Assembly (NCBI RefSeq): GCF_900766215.1
Contig: NZ_CAAFUQ010000104.1
Location: 1 to 23,350 of the forward strand
From: an uncultured Finegoldia sp.
GTDB taxonomy: Bacteria; Bacillota; Clostridia; Tissierellales; Peptoniphilaceae
DNA length: 23,350 nt
Direction: 5' to 3'
The notes under the pieces were generated by a model. The model was not told the DNA's origin. It was given only the letters and a program-made list of their open reading frames with translations, and ran no database searches. This document shows, in pieces, positions 15,902 through 23,350 of this stretch (position 1 is the stretch's first letter; every line of letters starts with the position of its first letter). The translations under genes and the position numbers were made by a program.

Positions 15902-16675
15902 TTAATTATTTTCCGGATAAAAAAGATTTATTCCCAATTCCGAGAAATTCTCTTTAATTTGAGAATCTAAATTCTGGTCGGTAATAATTCCATCAACTTC
16001 ATTAAAATTACAAACTCTAATAGTTGCTGTATTTCCAAATTTTGTACTATCAGCTACACAAAATGTTTTTGAGGAGACCTGCTTCATTGTAGTTTTTATA
16101 TCATATTGATCAAATCCATAATCCATAATTCCGTGTTTCAAATTTATTCCACTTGCACTCATAAAAAATATATCTGGATGGTACATTTTGATAAAATTTA
16201 TTGCTGATAATCCGTATGTAAATAAATCTTTATTATTAAGTCTTCCAGAAGCAAGTAATATTTTGATAGAAGGATTAGTAGCTAATATTTGTGCTATTGA
16301 CAGAGAGTTCGTTATACATGAGATATTATTAAATTGTTTTATTAATGATTTGGATATTTCTACATTTGTCGTACTGTCGTCTAGAGCTATCATAGAACCT
16401 TCTTTAACAAAGTCAGTAGTTATAGTAGCTAAATTTATTTTTTTTTCAATGTTGATTGTTTTTCTTGTAATCAAATCAAATTCTGGAATATTTTCGTCAA
16501 TTAAAATAGCACCTCCATAAACTCTTTTTAATTTATTTTCATTTTCTAATGTTTCTAGATCACGGCGTATAGTTTCAGGAGTAACATTAAAATTTTTCGA
16601 TAAATTTTGGACTGTGATGCTACCATGTTTGTTTAAATCTTGTAATATTTTATTTAATCTATCATTTTTTAGCAT
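15902..16675 (-). CDS. DeoR/GlpR-family transcriptional repressor
   Basis: This 257-residue regulator has an N-terminal DeoR-type winged helix-turn-helix (about 1-57) with the family signature PETIRRDLETLE and RVYGGA, and a C-terminal DeoRC sensor domain (about 75-235). That domain has the phosphorylated-ligand motif LDDSTTN (98-104) and VADSTKFG (207-214). Such regulators usually repress a neighbouring catabolic operon and are released by a phosphorylated intermediate. It is transcribed divergently from the ABC-PHP-HAD cluster and is its obvious candidate controller. The best ribosome site, GAGGTGA on the minus strand, is about 15 bases from the ATG, unusually far, and a stop codon in frame rules out an earlier start there. 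Translation may therefore be weak. Confidence 0.92.
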   Translation of the reverse strand: MLKNDRLNKILQDLNKHGSITVQNLSKNFNVTPETIRRDLETLENENKLKRVYGGAILIDENIPEFDLITRKTINIEKKINLATITTDFVKEGSMIALDDSTTNVEISKSLIKQFNNISCITNSLSIAQILATNPSIKILLASGRLNNKDLFTYGLSAINFIKMYHPDIFFMSASGINLKHGIMDYGFDQYDIKTTMKQVSSKTFCVADSTKFGNTATIRVCNFNEVDGIITDQNLDSQIKENFSELGINLFYPENN

Positions 16676-16703
16676 AGTATTATAAAATTTTCACCTCATT
16701 TTT

Positions 16704-16712
16704 ATTATAGCA
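16704..16712 (-). promoter_or_regulatory. Extended -10 promoter of the deoR-type gene
   Basis: On the minus strand the sequence TGCTATAAT is a perfect -10 with the TGn extension, which can substitute for a weak -35. It lies about 28 bases before the start codon. Confidence 0.65.
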
Positions 16713-16811
16713 TATTAAAAATAATTTTTATGTTTTTATTTTAGCTTATTTACGTATATTTTACCAATACATTAATATTATTTAACACCTAAAGATTATT
16801 ATAAGATTAGT

Positions 16812-16848
16812 AAACAAAGATAAACAAAAACAAAACAACAAAAACAAA
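16812..16848 (+). promoter_or_regulatory. AAACAAA repeats phased at about 10 bp, candidate operator of the DeoR-family repressor
   Basis: The heptamer AAACAAA occurs at 16812, 16822 and 16842, with one more overlapping copy at 16828 and a near copy (AAACAAC) at 16833. The spacing is close to one helical turn, so the copies face the same side of DNA. Operators of several Gram-positive DeoR-family repressors (LacR and FruR types) are built from TGTTT/AAACA-like units. The cluster lies 36-72 bases before the ATPase start and about 100 bases behind the repressor's own promoter. The stretch is A/C only on this strand. A -10-like TATAAA follows at 16849-16854 with no recognisable -35. Confidence 0.5.
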
Positions 16849-16884
16849 TATAAAATTGTGAAAAACACATAATAAGGAGGTTAA

Positions 16885-17952
16885 ATGAGCAAAATTTCTC
16901 TAAGAAATATTTACAAAAGATATGAAAATAGCAATAAATCTGCGGTTACCGACTTTAATTTAGAGATAGAAGATAAAGAGTTCATAGTTTTTGTAGGGCC
17001 TAGTGGTTGTGGAAAATCTACTACACTCAGAATGATTGCTGGATTGGAAGATATATCTGAAGGTGATTTATTTATTAATGGAAAAAGAATGAACGATGTT
17101 GCTCCTAAGGATAGAGGAACGGCCATGGTATTTCAAAACTATGCATTATATCCTCATTTAAATGTTTATGACAATATCGGATTTGGTTTAAAAATCAGAG
17201 GTGTTGACAAAAATACAAGAGATAAGAGCATTCGAAAAACAGCGGAAATGTTGAGTTTGACACCTTTTCTTAAAAGAAAACCTATTGAGTTATCTGGTGG
17301 TCAACGTCAAAGAGTTGCATTAGGGAGAGCAATAGTAAAAGAATCTGAAATATTTTTAATGGATGAACCTTTGTCAAATTTGGATGCAAAGTTAAGAATT
17401 AACATGAGAAAAGAATTAGTAGAATTACAACAAAATTTAGGTTCTACAGTTATTTATGTAACACATGATCAAACAGAAGCAATGACCATGGCAAGTCGAA
17501 TTGTTTGTTTAAAAGATGGGATTATTCAACAAGTCGGGACGCCGGAAGAACTTTACTCTAATCCTAATAATATGTTCGTCGGGGGATTTTTAGGGTCTCC
17601 ACCGATGAATTTTATAAAAGGGAAAATTGAAGACGCAAAATTTTATGATGAATCAAGTAATTATATATGCGATGTTAACCAAGATTCTGTTAAAGATGTT
17701 GTATTAGGAATTAGACCCGAGAACATCAAAATTTCTAATAATGATTCAGGAATTAAGGTTCCGGTGAAGTTAATAGAATTGCTTGGTGCTGATTATAATA
17801 TTCACGCTGAGTTATATGGAAATAAGATTACTATAAATACAGATGCTAATAGATATATAAAAGATAAGGACGAATTAAACATTGTATTTGATGCAAATAA
17901 ATTATTGTTTTTTGATCCAAAAACAGAAATGAGATTATTTTTGGAGGATTAA
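16885..17952 (+). CDS. ugpC: ABC transporter ATP-binding protein, UgpC/MsmK/MalK type
   Basis: This 355-residue cytoplasmic ATPase belongs to a CUT1-family (sugar or glycerol-phosphate) importer. Walker A GPSGCGKST is at 38-46, the Q loop VFQNYALYPH at 82-91, the signature LSGGQRQRVALGRA at 136-149, Walker B FLMDEP at 157-162, and the switch histidine at 194 in VTHDQTEA. The family motif GSPPMNF is at 237-243, and a C-terminal TOBE-type regulatory domain spans about 243-355. The start has a perfect AAGGAGG ribosome site. It is the first gene of the cluster, so this importer does not depend on a shared ATPase as many Firmicute sugar importers do. UgpC is a family name here; specificity is set by the other subunits. 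Confidence 0.92.
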   Translation: MSKISLRNIYKRYENSNKSAVTDFNLEIEDKEFIVFVGPSGCGKSTTLRMIAGLEDISEGDLFINGKRMNDVAPKDRGTAMVFQNYALYPHLNVYDNIGFGLKIRGVDKNTRDKSIRKTAEMLSLTPFLKRKPIELSGGQRQRVALGRAIVKESEIFLMDEPLSNLDAKLRINMRKELVELQQNLGSTVIYVTHDQTEAMTMASRIVCLKDGIIQQVGTPEELYSNPNNMFVGGFLGSPPMNFIKGKIEDAKFYDESSNYICDVNQDSVKDVVLGIRPENIKISNNDSGIKVPVKLIELLGADYNIHAELYGNKITINTDANRYIKDKDELNIVFDANKLLFFDPKTEMRLFLED

Positions 17953-17953
17953 T

Positions 17954-18883
17954 ATGGACAATGTAAAAAGTGTAACAAAGCATCAAGATAATAATAGAAA
18001 AATAAAAGACATTAAAAGAAATAGTTTGAATGTTCCTAACTTCATAATATATATACTTATTCCATTATTACCATTATTGGTTTTCTGGTTCATTCCAATG
18101 ATTATTTCTTTTATGATAAGTTTTACCGACTGGGATTATATCAGTCCAAAATTTAATATAATTGGTTTAAAAAATTATTCAGAGATACTTAAAAGTTCAG
18201 AATTTTGGCAAGCTTTAAAGAATACAATTTTATTTGGTTTTGGAACAGTATGCCCGACATTAATATTTGGTTTTCTAATGGCCCTGATAATCGAGAAAGT
18301 AAAAAAAGGAAAAGATATTTTTCAAGGATTTTTATTTTCGCCATGGATTACTCCAATGGTTGCAATGAGTATTGTATGGAGTTGGATGTTCAGGCCTAGT
18401 GTTGGATTAATTAATTATTGTTTAAAATTTTTGGGAATTAATGGTCCAAATTGGCTAATGGATTCTAAATATGCGCTTATAGCTGTTATGATAGTTACTG
18501 TTTGGAAAACAGCTGGATGGGCGATGCTGTATTATTCAGATGCAATAAGTAAAATACCAAAAGATTTATTTGAAGTTTGTAATTTGGAAGGAGCAAACTC
18601 ACTCCAAAAAATTAAATATATTTATTTTCCACTAACAATAAAGACGACATTGTTTCTAGGAATCATAAGTCTGATAAATTCAATTCAGGCTTATGATCAG
18701 ATTTCTGTACTAACTAGAGGAGGTCCAGCTGGATCAACTAGAACATTATTATACTTATTTTATCAGATGGCATTTGAACAATTTAATATGGGCAAAGCTA
18801 CAACTATTGCAATAATAATGGTAATTATCACAGGAATACTAGCTAGTATCATGTTCTATATGCAAAAGAAACTAGTAAAATAG
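17954..18883 (+). CDS. CUT1-family ABC transporter permease, UgpA/MalF-like
   Basis: This 309-residue membrane protein begins with a charged cytoplasmic stretch of about 28 residues and then has six predicted helices. The cytoplasmic EAA loop that docks on the ATPase is visible at about 206-226 (FEVCNLEGANSLQKIKYIYF). LTRGGPAGSTRTLLYLFYQMAF (253-274) is typical of UgpA-type permeases. The gene begins one base after the ATPase stop behind GGAGG (17943-17947), so they are coupled. It pairs with the next permease to form the import channel. Confidence 0.92.
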   Translation: MDNVKSVTKHQDNNRKIKDIKRNSLNVPNFIIYILIPLLPLLVFWFIPMIISFMISFTDWDYISPKFNIIGLKNYSEILKSSEFWQALKNTILFGFGTVCPTLIFGFLMALIIEKVKKGKDIFQGFLFSPWITPMVAMSIVWSWMFRPSVGLINYCLKFLGINGPNWLMDSKYALIAVMIVTVWKTAGWAMLYYSDAISKIPKDLFEVCNLEGANSLQKIKYIYFPLTIKTTLFLGIISLINSIQAYDQISVLTRGGPAGSTRTLLYLFYQMAFEQFNMGKATTIAIIMVIITGILASIMFYMQKKLVK

Positions 18884-18891
18884 GAGCTAAA

Positions 18892-19719
18892 ATGAATAAA
18901 ATAAAAAAAATAATCAATTTATTATTATTAGCGTTTGTAAGTATATTAGCTTTTTTTCCGCTATTATGGATGGCTACAAATTCTTTTAAAACAGCAAATA
19001 AAATTATTCAACAACCATTAAACCTGTTTCCTGAAGTATTAGATTTTAGAAATTTCATAGGTGCGTTAGAAAAAGCACCATTCGATCTTTATATAATTAA
19101 TAGTATTATAACGGCATTTGCAATAGTTGTTTTACAACTATTGCTTGGGATTTTGATGGGATATGGTTTATCGAAGTTTGATTTCAAAGGTAAAAAGATT
19201 TTGTTTGGATCTATTCTCTTGACATATATGCTTCCAGCAGCAGCGACATATGTTCCGAGTTATGTTATCCTTGCAAAGATGAATTTAATTGATACAATAC
19301 CAGGAATTATTATTTCTAATGTGGCAAGTGTGTTTACGATATATATGGTTTACCAAACTTTTTCTTCTGTACCTAAAGAAATGATAGAAGCAGCTGAAAT
19401 GGATGGAGCAAATAATTGGCAAATACTATGGAAAGTTATGGTTCCACTTTCTAAATCTACAATATTAACAACAGCCTTGATACAGTTTGTTGTTATGTAT
19501 AATAACTATATGTGGCCATCACTAATAACAAACAGTAAGAAAAATTATCTTATAAGTGTAGGATTAAATATTTTCTTTAATTCAAAGGGAAATTTCACAC
19601 AGAATTTACCGATGTTGATGGCTGCAAACACTATATCAGTATTACCACTATTAATTTTATTTTTAATTTTAAAGAAGTGGTTTATTGAAGGAATAAGCGA
19701 TAGCGGGATAAAAGGATAA
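18892..19719 (+). CDS. CUT1-family ABC transporter permease, UgpE/MalG-like
   Basis: This 275-residue membrane protein has six predicted helices. The EAA loop lies at about 165-185 (IEAAEMDGANNWQILWKVMVP), and TYVPSYVILAKMNLIDTIPGIII is a standard stretch of UgpE-type permeases. An in-line GGAG precedes the ATG, 8 bases after the previous gene's stop. It completes the heterodimeric channel. Confidence 0.92.
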   Translation: MNKIKKIINLLLLAFVSILAFFPLLWMATNSFKTANKIIQQPLNLFPEVLDFRNFIGALEKAPFDLYIINSIITAFAIVVLQLLLGILMGYGLSKFDFKGKKILFGSILLTYMLPAAATYVPSYVILAKMNLIDTIPGIIISNVASVFTIYMVYQTFSSVPKEMIEAAEMDGANNWQILWKVMVPLSKSTILTTALIQFVVMYNNYMWPSLITNSKKNYLISVGLNIFFNSKGNFTQNLPMLMAANTISVLPLLILFLILKKWFIEGISDSGIKG

Positions 19720-19736
19720 AAATTTAGGAGGAAAAA

Positions 19737-21062
19737 ATGAGAAAATTAAGAAAAATTTTATTAATGATACTTTGTGGTATATTAATGCTTACAGGTTGTT
19801 CAGAATCTGCTAAAAAAGCACAAAATGAAAATAGCAGTGGTTCTAATGTTGCATCAGAAGATAGCAGCAAAAAGGAAAAGGTTGAAATTCAATTTTGGTA
19901 TGGATTAGGGTCTGTTGCAGGTCAGACAATGGAATCAATTATTGCAGATTTTAATGCATCACAAGATAAAGTAAAGGTTGTAGGGGTACAACAAGCCGAT
20001 TACAACGAAACGTATCAAAAAGTTCAAGCTGCTATAGCTGCCAAACAACCACCAGCAGTTTTTATAGGAAGTAAGATTTCTGAAATGGCTGAATCACAAA
20101 TAGCTGTAGATTTATCGACATTTATGAATGATAAGACACCAGAATCTGATTATCTTGATGTACTAATGAAACCGGCAAAGATTAATGGTAAAATTTATGC
20201 GATACCTGCATATGGAACAACACAAGTAATGTATTATAGAAAAGATTTATTGAATAAAGCGGGCATTAATCCAGAAGATGCTTATTCTTCTTGGGAAAAA
20301 GTATATGAAGCATCTAAAGAAATACAAAAAAAAGGTGTTACAAAATGGGGACATCTTCCAATGTGGGGTGCTGATAATCTTATCGATATAGCTTTGAGCA
20401 ATGGAGGATCAATCCTTAGTGAAGATGGAAAAAAAGTTACAATAAATTCACCTGAATGGATTGAATCTTGGGATTTTATTAGAAAACAAATTTTTGAAAA
20501 CAAAACTGCAAAGATAGAATCCGGAGGACAAGGATGGGAATACTGGTACAGAACAATTGATAATGTGATGGGCGGACAAGCTATGAGTTATACAGGATCT
20601 TCAGGGGACAAAGGTGATTTGGATTTTAAAATTATTGGATCATGTCCTCAACCAGGATTGAATGGAAAGCCCGGAAAACCACAAGCTGGAGGACATTATT
20701 TAGTTGTACCACAAGCAGCCTCTAAAGAACAACAACAAGCTGCATTTGAATGGATATCATACTTTACTAGTCCAAAAATTTCTGCAAAATGGTCAATGAA
20801 AACAGGATACATTCCAGTTAGAAAAAGCGCTATGGAGGATGAGGATTACAAAGCTTTTACAAAAGAAAATCCTTATGCAATTGTCCCATATCAACAAGCA
20901 CTTAAAGCTACACCAGTATTTATTGATCCAACAAAAGGAAAGATTACTGATGCTTTGAGTATTGCAGCAGATAAAATTGAGTTACAAAATATTCCAACAA
21001 AGCAGGCATTGGATGAAGCTCAAAAAGTAGCTCAAGAAGCACTAGATAAGATTAATAAATAG
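19737..21062 (+). CDS. ABC transporter substrate-binding lipoprotein, UgpB-like
   Basis: This 441-residue extracellular solute receptor (family 1 solute-binding protein) has a lipoprotein signal ending in LTGC with the cysteine at residue 21. A serine/lysine-rich tether follows (about 22-47). The mature part starts with IQFWYGLGSVAGQTMESIIADFN and contains YGTTQVMYYRKDLLNKAGINPED, an AMSYTGSSGD stretch and KTGYIPVRKSAM. These resemble E. coli UgpB (FWHSMEGELGKEVDSL, AMTTASSGS and KTGYLPITKAAY) more than maltose-type receptors. That favours glycerol-3-phosphate or a glycerophosphodiester, but sugars remain possible. The start has TAGGAGG at 19726-19732. Confidence 0.9.
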   Translation: MRKLRKILLMILCGILMLTGCSESAKKAQNENSSGSNVASEDSSKKEKVEIQFWYGLGSVAGQTMESIIADFNASQDKVKVVGVQQADYNETYQKVQAAIAAKQPPAVFIGSKISEMAESQIAVDLSTFMNDKTPESDYLDVLMKPAKINGKIYAIPAYGTTQVMYYRKDLLNKAGINPEDAYSSWEKVYEASKEIQKKGVTKWGHLPMWGADNLIDIALSNGGSILSEDGKKVTINSPEWIESWDFIRKQIFENKTAKIESGGQGWEYWYRTIDNVMGGQAMSYTGSSGDKGDLDFKIIGSCPQPGLNGKPGKPQAGGHYLVVPQAASKEQQQAAFEWISYFTSPKISAKWSMKTGYIPVRKSAMEDEDYKAFTKENPYAIVPYQQALKATPVFIDPTKGKITDALSIAADKIELQNIPTKQALDEAQKVAQEALDKINK

Positions 21063-21108
21063 ATTGTTCGAATAGAAATTTAAATATGATAATTTTTGGA
21101 GATAACTA

Positions 21109-22539
21109 ATGAAAGATAGATTACTGTTTAATAATGATATGAATAATTTCTTAGAAACAAATCTCAAAAAAAAATATGATAAAATTACTTTCATTATAAA
21201 ATGTAATGTAACCACAATATCGATAAGTTGGAAAAACAATAAAAATTTATTATTTATGTATTTATTTGGACCGGACAAGAATTTGTATGGACAAATTGTT
21301 ACTAATTCAAAAGATGGTACAAGATGTATATCTACAATAGACGATTATACTTCTCCTTGTTGCAAAACACTAAAATCAAGTGAAACTTTTCAAGGTGAAT
21401 GGACAATAGAATACGCAATTTATGGAGAGGTTGAGTCTAATATAGTAAGTATACTAGTAAAAGAAGATGATGAATTTAATCATAAATTAAAAGAAATAAG
21501 TTTAATTGAATTACCCAAAATATCTGAACATACCATATATGATGAAATGAAATGGTATGCAGGTGATTTTCACACACATACTATATTTTCAGACGGTAAA
21601 ATGACAAGAGAAGAGAATAATGATATAGCGAAAAAACAGAATCTTGATTTTTTTATTCCAACAGATCATAATATTTTTCATTATAAATGGCCCAATTCTG
21701 ATGATGTATTTATATATCCAGGTGTTGAGATTACATCAAGTTATGGTCATATTAACTTATTGTTTTCAGAAAAAAATCCGTTTGAAGAACATTCTATATT
21801 TGAGATAGAGAATAAAACTTCACTTATAGAAATAATTAAGAAGGCTGAGAAATACTCTATAGTATCAATAAATCATCCATTCATGCCTCCTTGGGATTTT
21901 TTGCTATGGGATTTGCCACTTGAATATGTTAAAATCTTGGAAATAATTAATGATCCAACATATAAAACATCCATAAGTGCAACTAATGATGCAATAGACA
22001 AATGGAATTGTCTACTGAATGATGGATACAAGGTTGTGGGAATAGGAGGTAGTGACTCGCATTTAAGACCAAATGAAAAATATGCAAATTCTGAATATCC
22101 TTCTATATTGGGAGATCCAAAAACATATTTATATTCAAAAAGTAATTCTTGGAATGATTTAAAACAAGCTCTTGTACAAGGAGATGTCGTAGTATCGAGA
22201 AAAGATTTTATTGACCTTAATACACATGGATTGAATAGAGAAAATAACTCTTTTGAGGGAAAAGTATTTTTAGAAAGCAAACTAACTAACGAAACATTTC
22301 ATGATCTCGATCTATACCATAATTGGATTGTTGATGGAAAGACAATTTTGAAAGAAAAAGGATTAGTATCAAAATTGAATCAAGAAATAGATTTAAAATA
22401 TCATTGGATTAGACTTGATATAACTGACGAAGATGATAATTTGTATGGGTTTACTAATCCGATATTCTTTAATCGAGATGAAAAAACTCAAAGTATGAAA
22501 TACTGGAAAGACTTAATGGTAAAAAAATATGAAAATTAG
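21109..22539 (+). CDS. PHP-family metallohydrolase, CehA/McbA type
   Basis: This 476-residue enzyme has three parts. An N-terminal beta-rich region spans about 1-145, and a central PHP metal-dependent hydrolase core about 148-370. A C-terminal beta-rich region (about 380-476) has an unknown role. The PHP metal ligands are all present: H155 and H157 (DFHTHT), D162, D186/H187 (TDHN), E207 (GVEI), H214, H256 (INHP) and D316/H318 (GSDSH). Relatives of this group hydrolyse phosphoesters or carboxylic/carbamate esters. No signal peptide is seen, so it acts on imported material in the cytoplasm. GGAGAT precedes the start. The 3' end overlaps the HAD gene by 11 bases. In position it resembles UgpQ of the E. 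coli ugp operon, which belongs to a different fold. Confidence 0.88.
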   Translation: MKDRLLFNNDMNNFLETNLKKKYDKITFIIKCNVTTISISWKNNKNLLFMYLFGPDKNLYGQIVTNSKDGTRCISTIDDYTSPCCKTLKSSETFQGEWTIEYAIYGEVESNIVSILVKEDDEFNHKLKEISLIELPKISEHTIYDEMKWYAGDFHTHTIFSDGKMTREENNDIAKKQNLDFFIPTDHNIFHYKWPNSDDVFIYPGVEITSSYGHINLLFSEKNPFEEHSIFEIENKTSLIEIIKKAEKYSIVSINHPFMPPWDFLLWDLPLEYVKILEIINDPTYKTSISATNDAIDKWNCLLNDGYKVVGIGGSDSHLRPNEKYANSEYPSILGDPKTYLYSKSNSWNDLKQALVQGDVVVSRKDFIDLNTHGLNRENNSFEGKVFLESKLTNETFHDLDLYHNWIVDGKTILKEKGLVSKLNQEIDLKYHWIRLDITDEDDNLYGFTNPIFFNRDEKTQSMKYWKDLMVKKYEN

Positions 22540-23236
22540 AGGGATAATATTTGATAAAGATGGTACGTTGATGGAGTTTTCAGATATATGGCGATGTGCT
22601 GTTGAAGAACTATTCAATGAATATTCATTATCTGAAGAAGTAAAAGAAGATATAAGAGAAAAAATCGGAATAAAAAGTGATTCGACAATTAGAGAAAATA
22701 GTATTCTAGCATCAGGGACGATGGATGAATTATTTGAAGTGATTAGTATGTATATTTTAAATTCTGAGGATGAAATTTATGAAAATATGGAAGAATTTTT
22801 TTCTGAATATTTAAAAAGTCATTCTAACATGATTAAGGAGACCTGTGATTTAGACGGATTATTCAATAAATTAAAAAATGATGGCATAAAAATCGGTGTA
22901 ATTACTGCAGATAATTACCGTCAAGCTAGGTTTTGCTTTCAAATTCTTAAATTAGAAAAATATATTGAATTCTTAGGGAGTGGAGATAGATATTTGAATA
23001 AGCCGAATCCACAAGCGTTACAAGCTTTTTGTAAAAAATTTTCTCTAGATATAAATGAAGTTGCAGTTGTTGGTGACTCTGACATAGATATGCAATTAGG
23101 AAAACACGCTGGACTTTCAATAGGTGTTTTATCTGGTGTCGGAACAGAAAAAATGTTGTTGAATTCTGCTGACGTAGTTGTAAAATCACCATGCGATATA
23201 TTATCTGTAATAGATAATCATAATAAGCTTCGATAA
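22529..23236 (+). CDS. HAD-superfamily phosphatase, phosphoglycolate phosphatase-like
   Basis: This 235-residue hydrolase of HAD subfamily I has a helical C1 cap. Motif I DKDGT gives nucleophile D9 and acid/base D11. Motif II is T126 in VITADN, motif III is K158 in NKPNP, and motif IV is GDSDIDMQLGKHAG with D183 and D187. Such enzymes remove phosphate from small phosphorylated metabolites. Its start overlaps the PHP gene by 11 bases, which strongly suggests coupled synthesis and a shared pathway: the PHP enzyme would release a phosphomonoester that this enzyme dephosphorylates. It could instead be a general metabolite-repair phosphatase. It is the last gene before the insertion-sequence end. 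Confidence 0.88.
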   Translation: MKIRGIIFDKDGTLMEFSDIWRCAVEELFNEYSLSEEVKEDIREKIGIKSDSTIRENSILASGTMDELFEVISMYILNSEDEIYENMEEFFSEYLKSHSNMIKETCDLDGLFNKLKNDGIKIGVITADNYRQARFCFQILKLEKYIEFLGSGDRYLNKPNPQALQAFCKKFSLDINEVAVVGDSDIDMQLGKHAGLSIGVLSGVGTEKMLLNSADVVVKSPCDILSVIDNHNKLR

Positions 23237-23258
23237 TAAATTGTTACCAAATATAATG

Positions 23259-23283
23259 AAGTAAAAGTATTACCTTATTTTTT
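23259..23283 (+). terminator. Weak possible terminator of the ABC-PHP-HAD cluster
   Basis: AAGTAA (23259-23264) can pair with TTACCTT (23270-23276) with one bulged C, and six T residues follow (23278-23283). The stem is short and AT-rich, so the assignment is tentative. Confidence 0.3.
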
Positions 23284-23323
23284 GATTAAATCTATTTGTT
23301 TTAAAAGATAAACCACCTGATTG

Positions 23324-23350
23324 TGAACTGACCCCAAAAAGTTGGACCTA
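23324..23350. mobile_element. Terminal inverted repeat of an IS3-family-like insertion sequence (rest outside window)
   Basis: The sequence beginning TGAACTGACCCC and continuing AAAAAGTTGGAC has the form of IS3-family (IS150-group-like) ends, which start with TG and carry an ACTG-CCCC-AAAAGTT-GGAC pattern. It begins 87 bases after the HAD stop codon. The transposase, other end and any target duplication are not visible, so the orientation is unknown. Confidence 0.7.

Noticed and set aside
16188..16520. Plus-strand open frame of 110 codons inside the deoR-type gene
   Set aside because: It is antisense to a clearly conserved regulator, has no ribosome site and shows no recognisable domain.
16812..16848. 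The A/C-rich repeats as a CRISPR array or microsatellite
   Set aside because: Units are far too short for CRISPR and not exactly periodic; position in a divergent promoter region makes an operator a better reading.

Overview
The window comes from a very AT-rich, low-GC Gram-positive (Firmicutes) genome. Supporting features are strong GGAGG-type ribosome sites, sigma-A promoters with 17-bp spacers, LPXTG-like sortase anchoring, CWB2 cell-wall repeats, a LexA-type SOS box of the Gram-positive kind and a YitT/CvfB neighbourhood. A peptidolytic anaerobic coccus of the Finegoldia/Peptoniphilus/Anaerococcus group would fit, but that placement is inference from style, not proof. Most of the window is intact chromosomal housekeeping and transport DNA with tightly packed operons. 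No tRNA, rRNA or CRISPR array was seen. The only mobile-element trace is an IS3-like terminus in the last 27 bases.

Layout. (1) 1-419: the C-terminal end of a large sortase-anchored surface protein (LPKAG motif) and its terminator. (2) 447-2991: a zinc/manganese-type ABC importer operon, znuA-znuC-znuB, from a consensus promoter whose start point lies in a perfect palindrome that is a likely metalloregulator operator. (3) 3057-7229: yitT (membrane protein), cvfB (S1 RNA-binding protein), a signal-less parvulin isomerase and a secreted CWB2-CAP protein, all one way from a consensus promoter to a strong terminator. (4) 7488-8875: a monocistronic sodium/proton-coupled DAACS symporter with its own promoter and terminator. 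(5) 8931-13853: uvrB-uvrA, with a LexA-like box at the transcription start. (6) 13804-15882: an OmpR-type response regulator and a four-helix histidine kinase. They are preceded by an unusual long hairpin that could both terminate uvrA transcripts and hide the regulator's ribosome site, and followed by a terminator. (7) 15902-23236: a divergently transcribed DeoR/GlpR-type repressor and a six-gene cluster made of UgpC-like ATPase, two permeases, UgpB-like lipoprotein, PHP-family metallohydrolase and HAD phosphatase. (8) 23324-23350: the start of an IS3-family-like terminal inverted repeat.

How the genes work together. The most interesting module is region 7. The transporter is complete and carries its own ATPase. 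In place of a glycosidase or a GDPD-type UgpQ it encodes a PHP metallohydrolase and then a HAD phosphatase with overlapping reading frames. A coherent hypothesis is uptake of a phosphodiester or other ester (for example a glycerophosphodiester), cleavage by the PHP enzyme, dephosphorylation by the HAD enzyme, and control by a DeoR-family repressor. About one AAACAAA repeat per helical turn in the divergent promoter region is a candidate operator for it. This is inference from gene content; the substrate cannot be read from the sequence.
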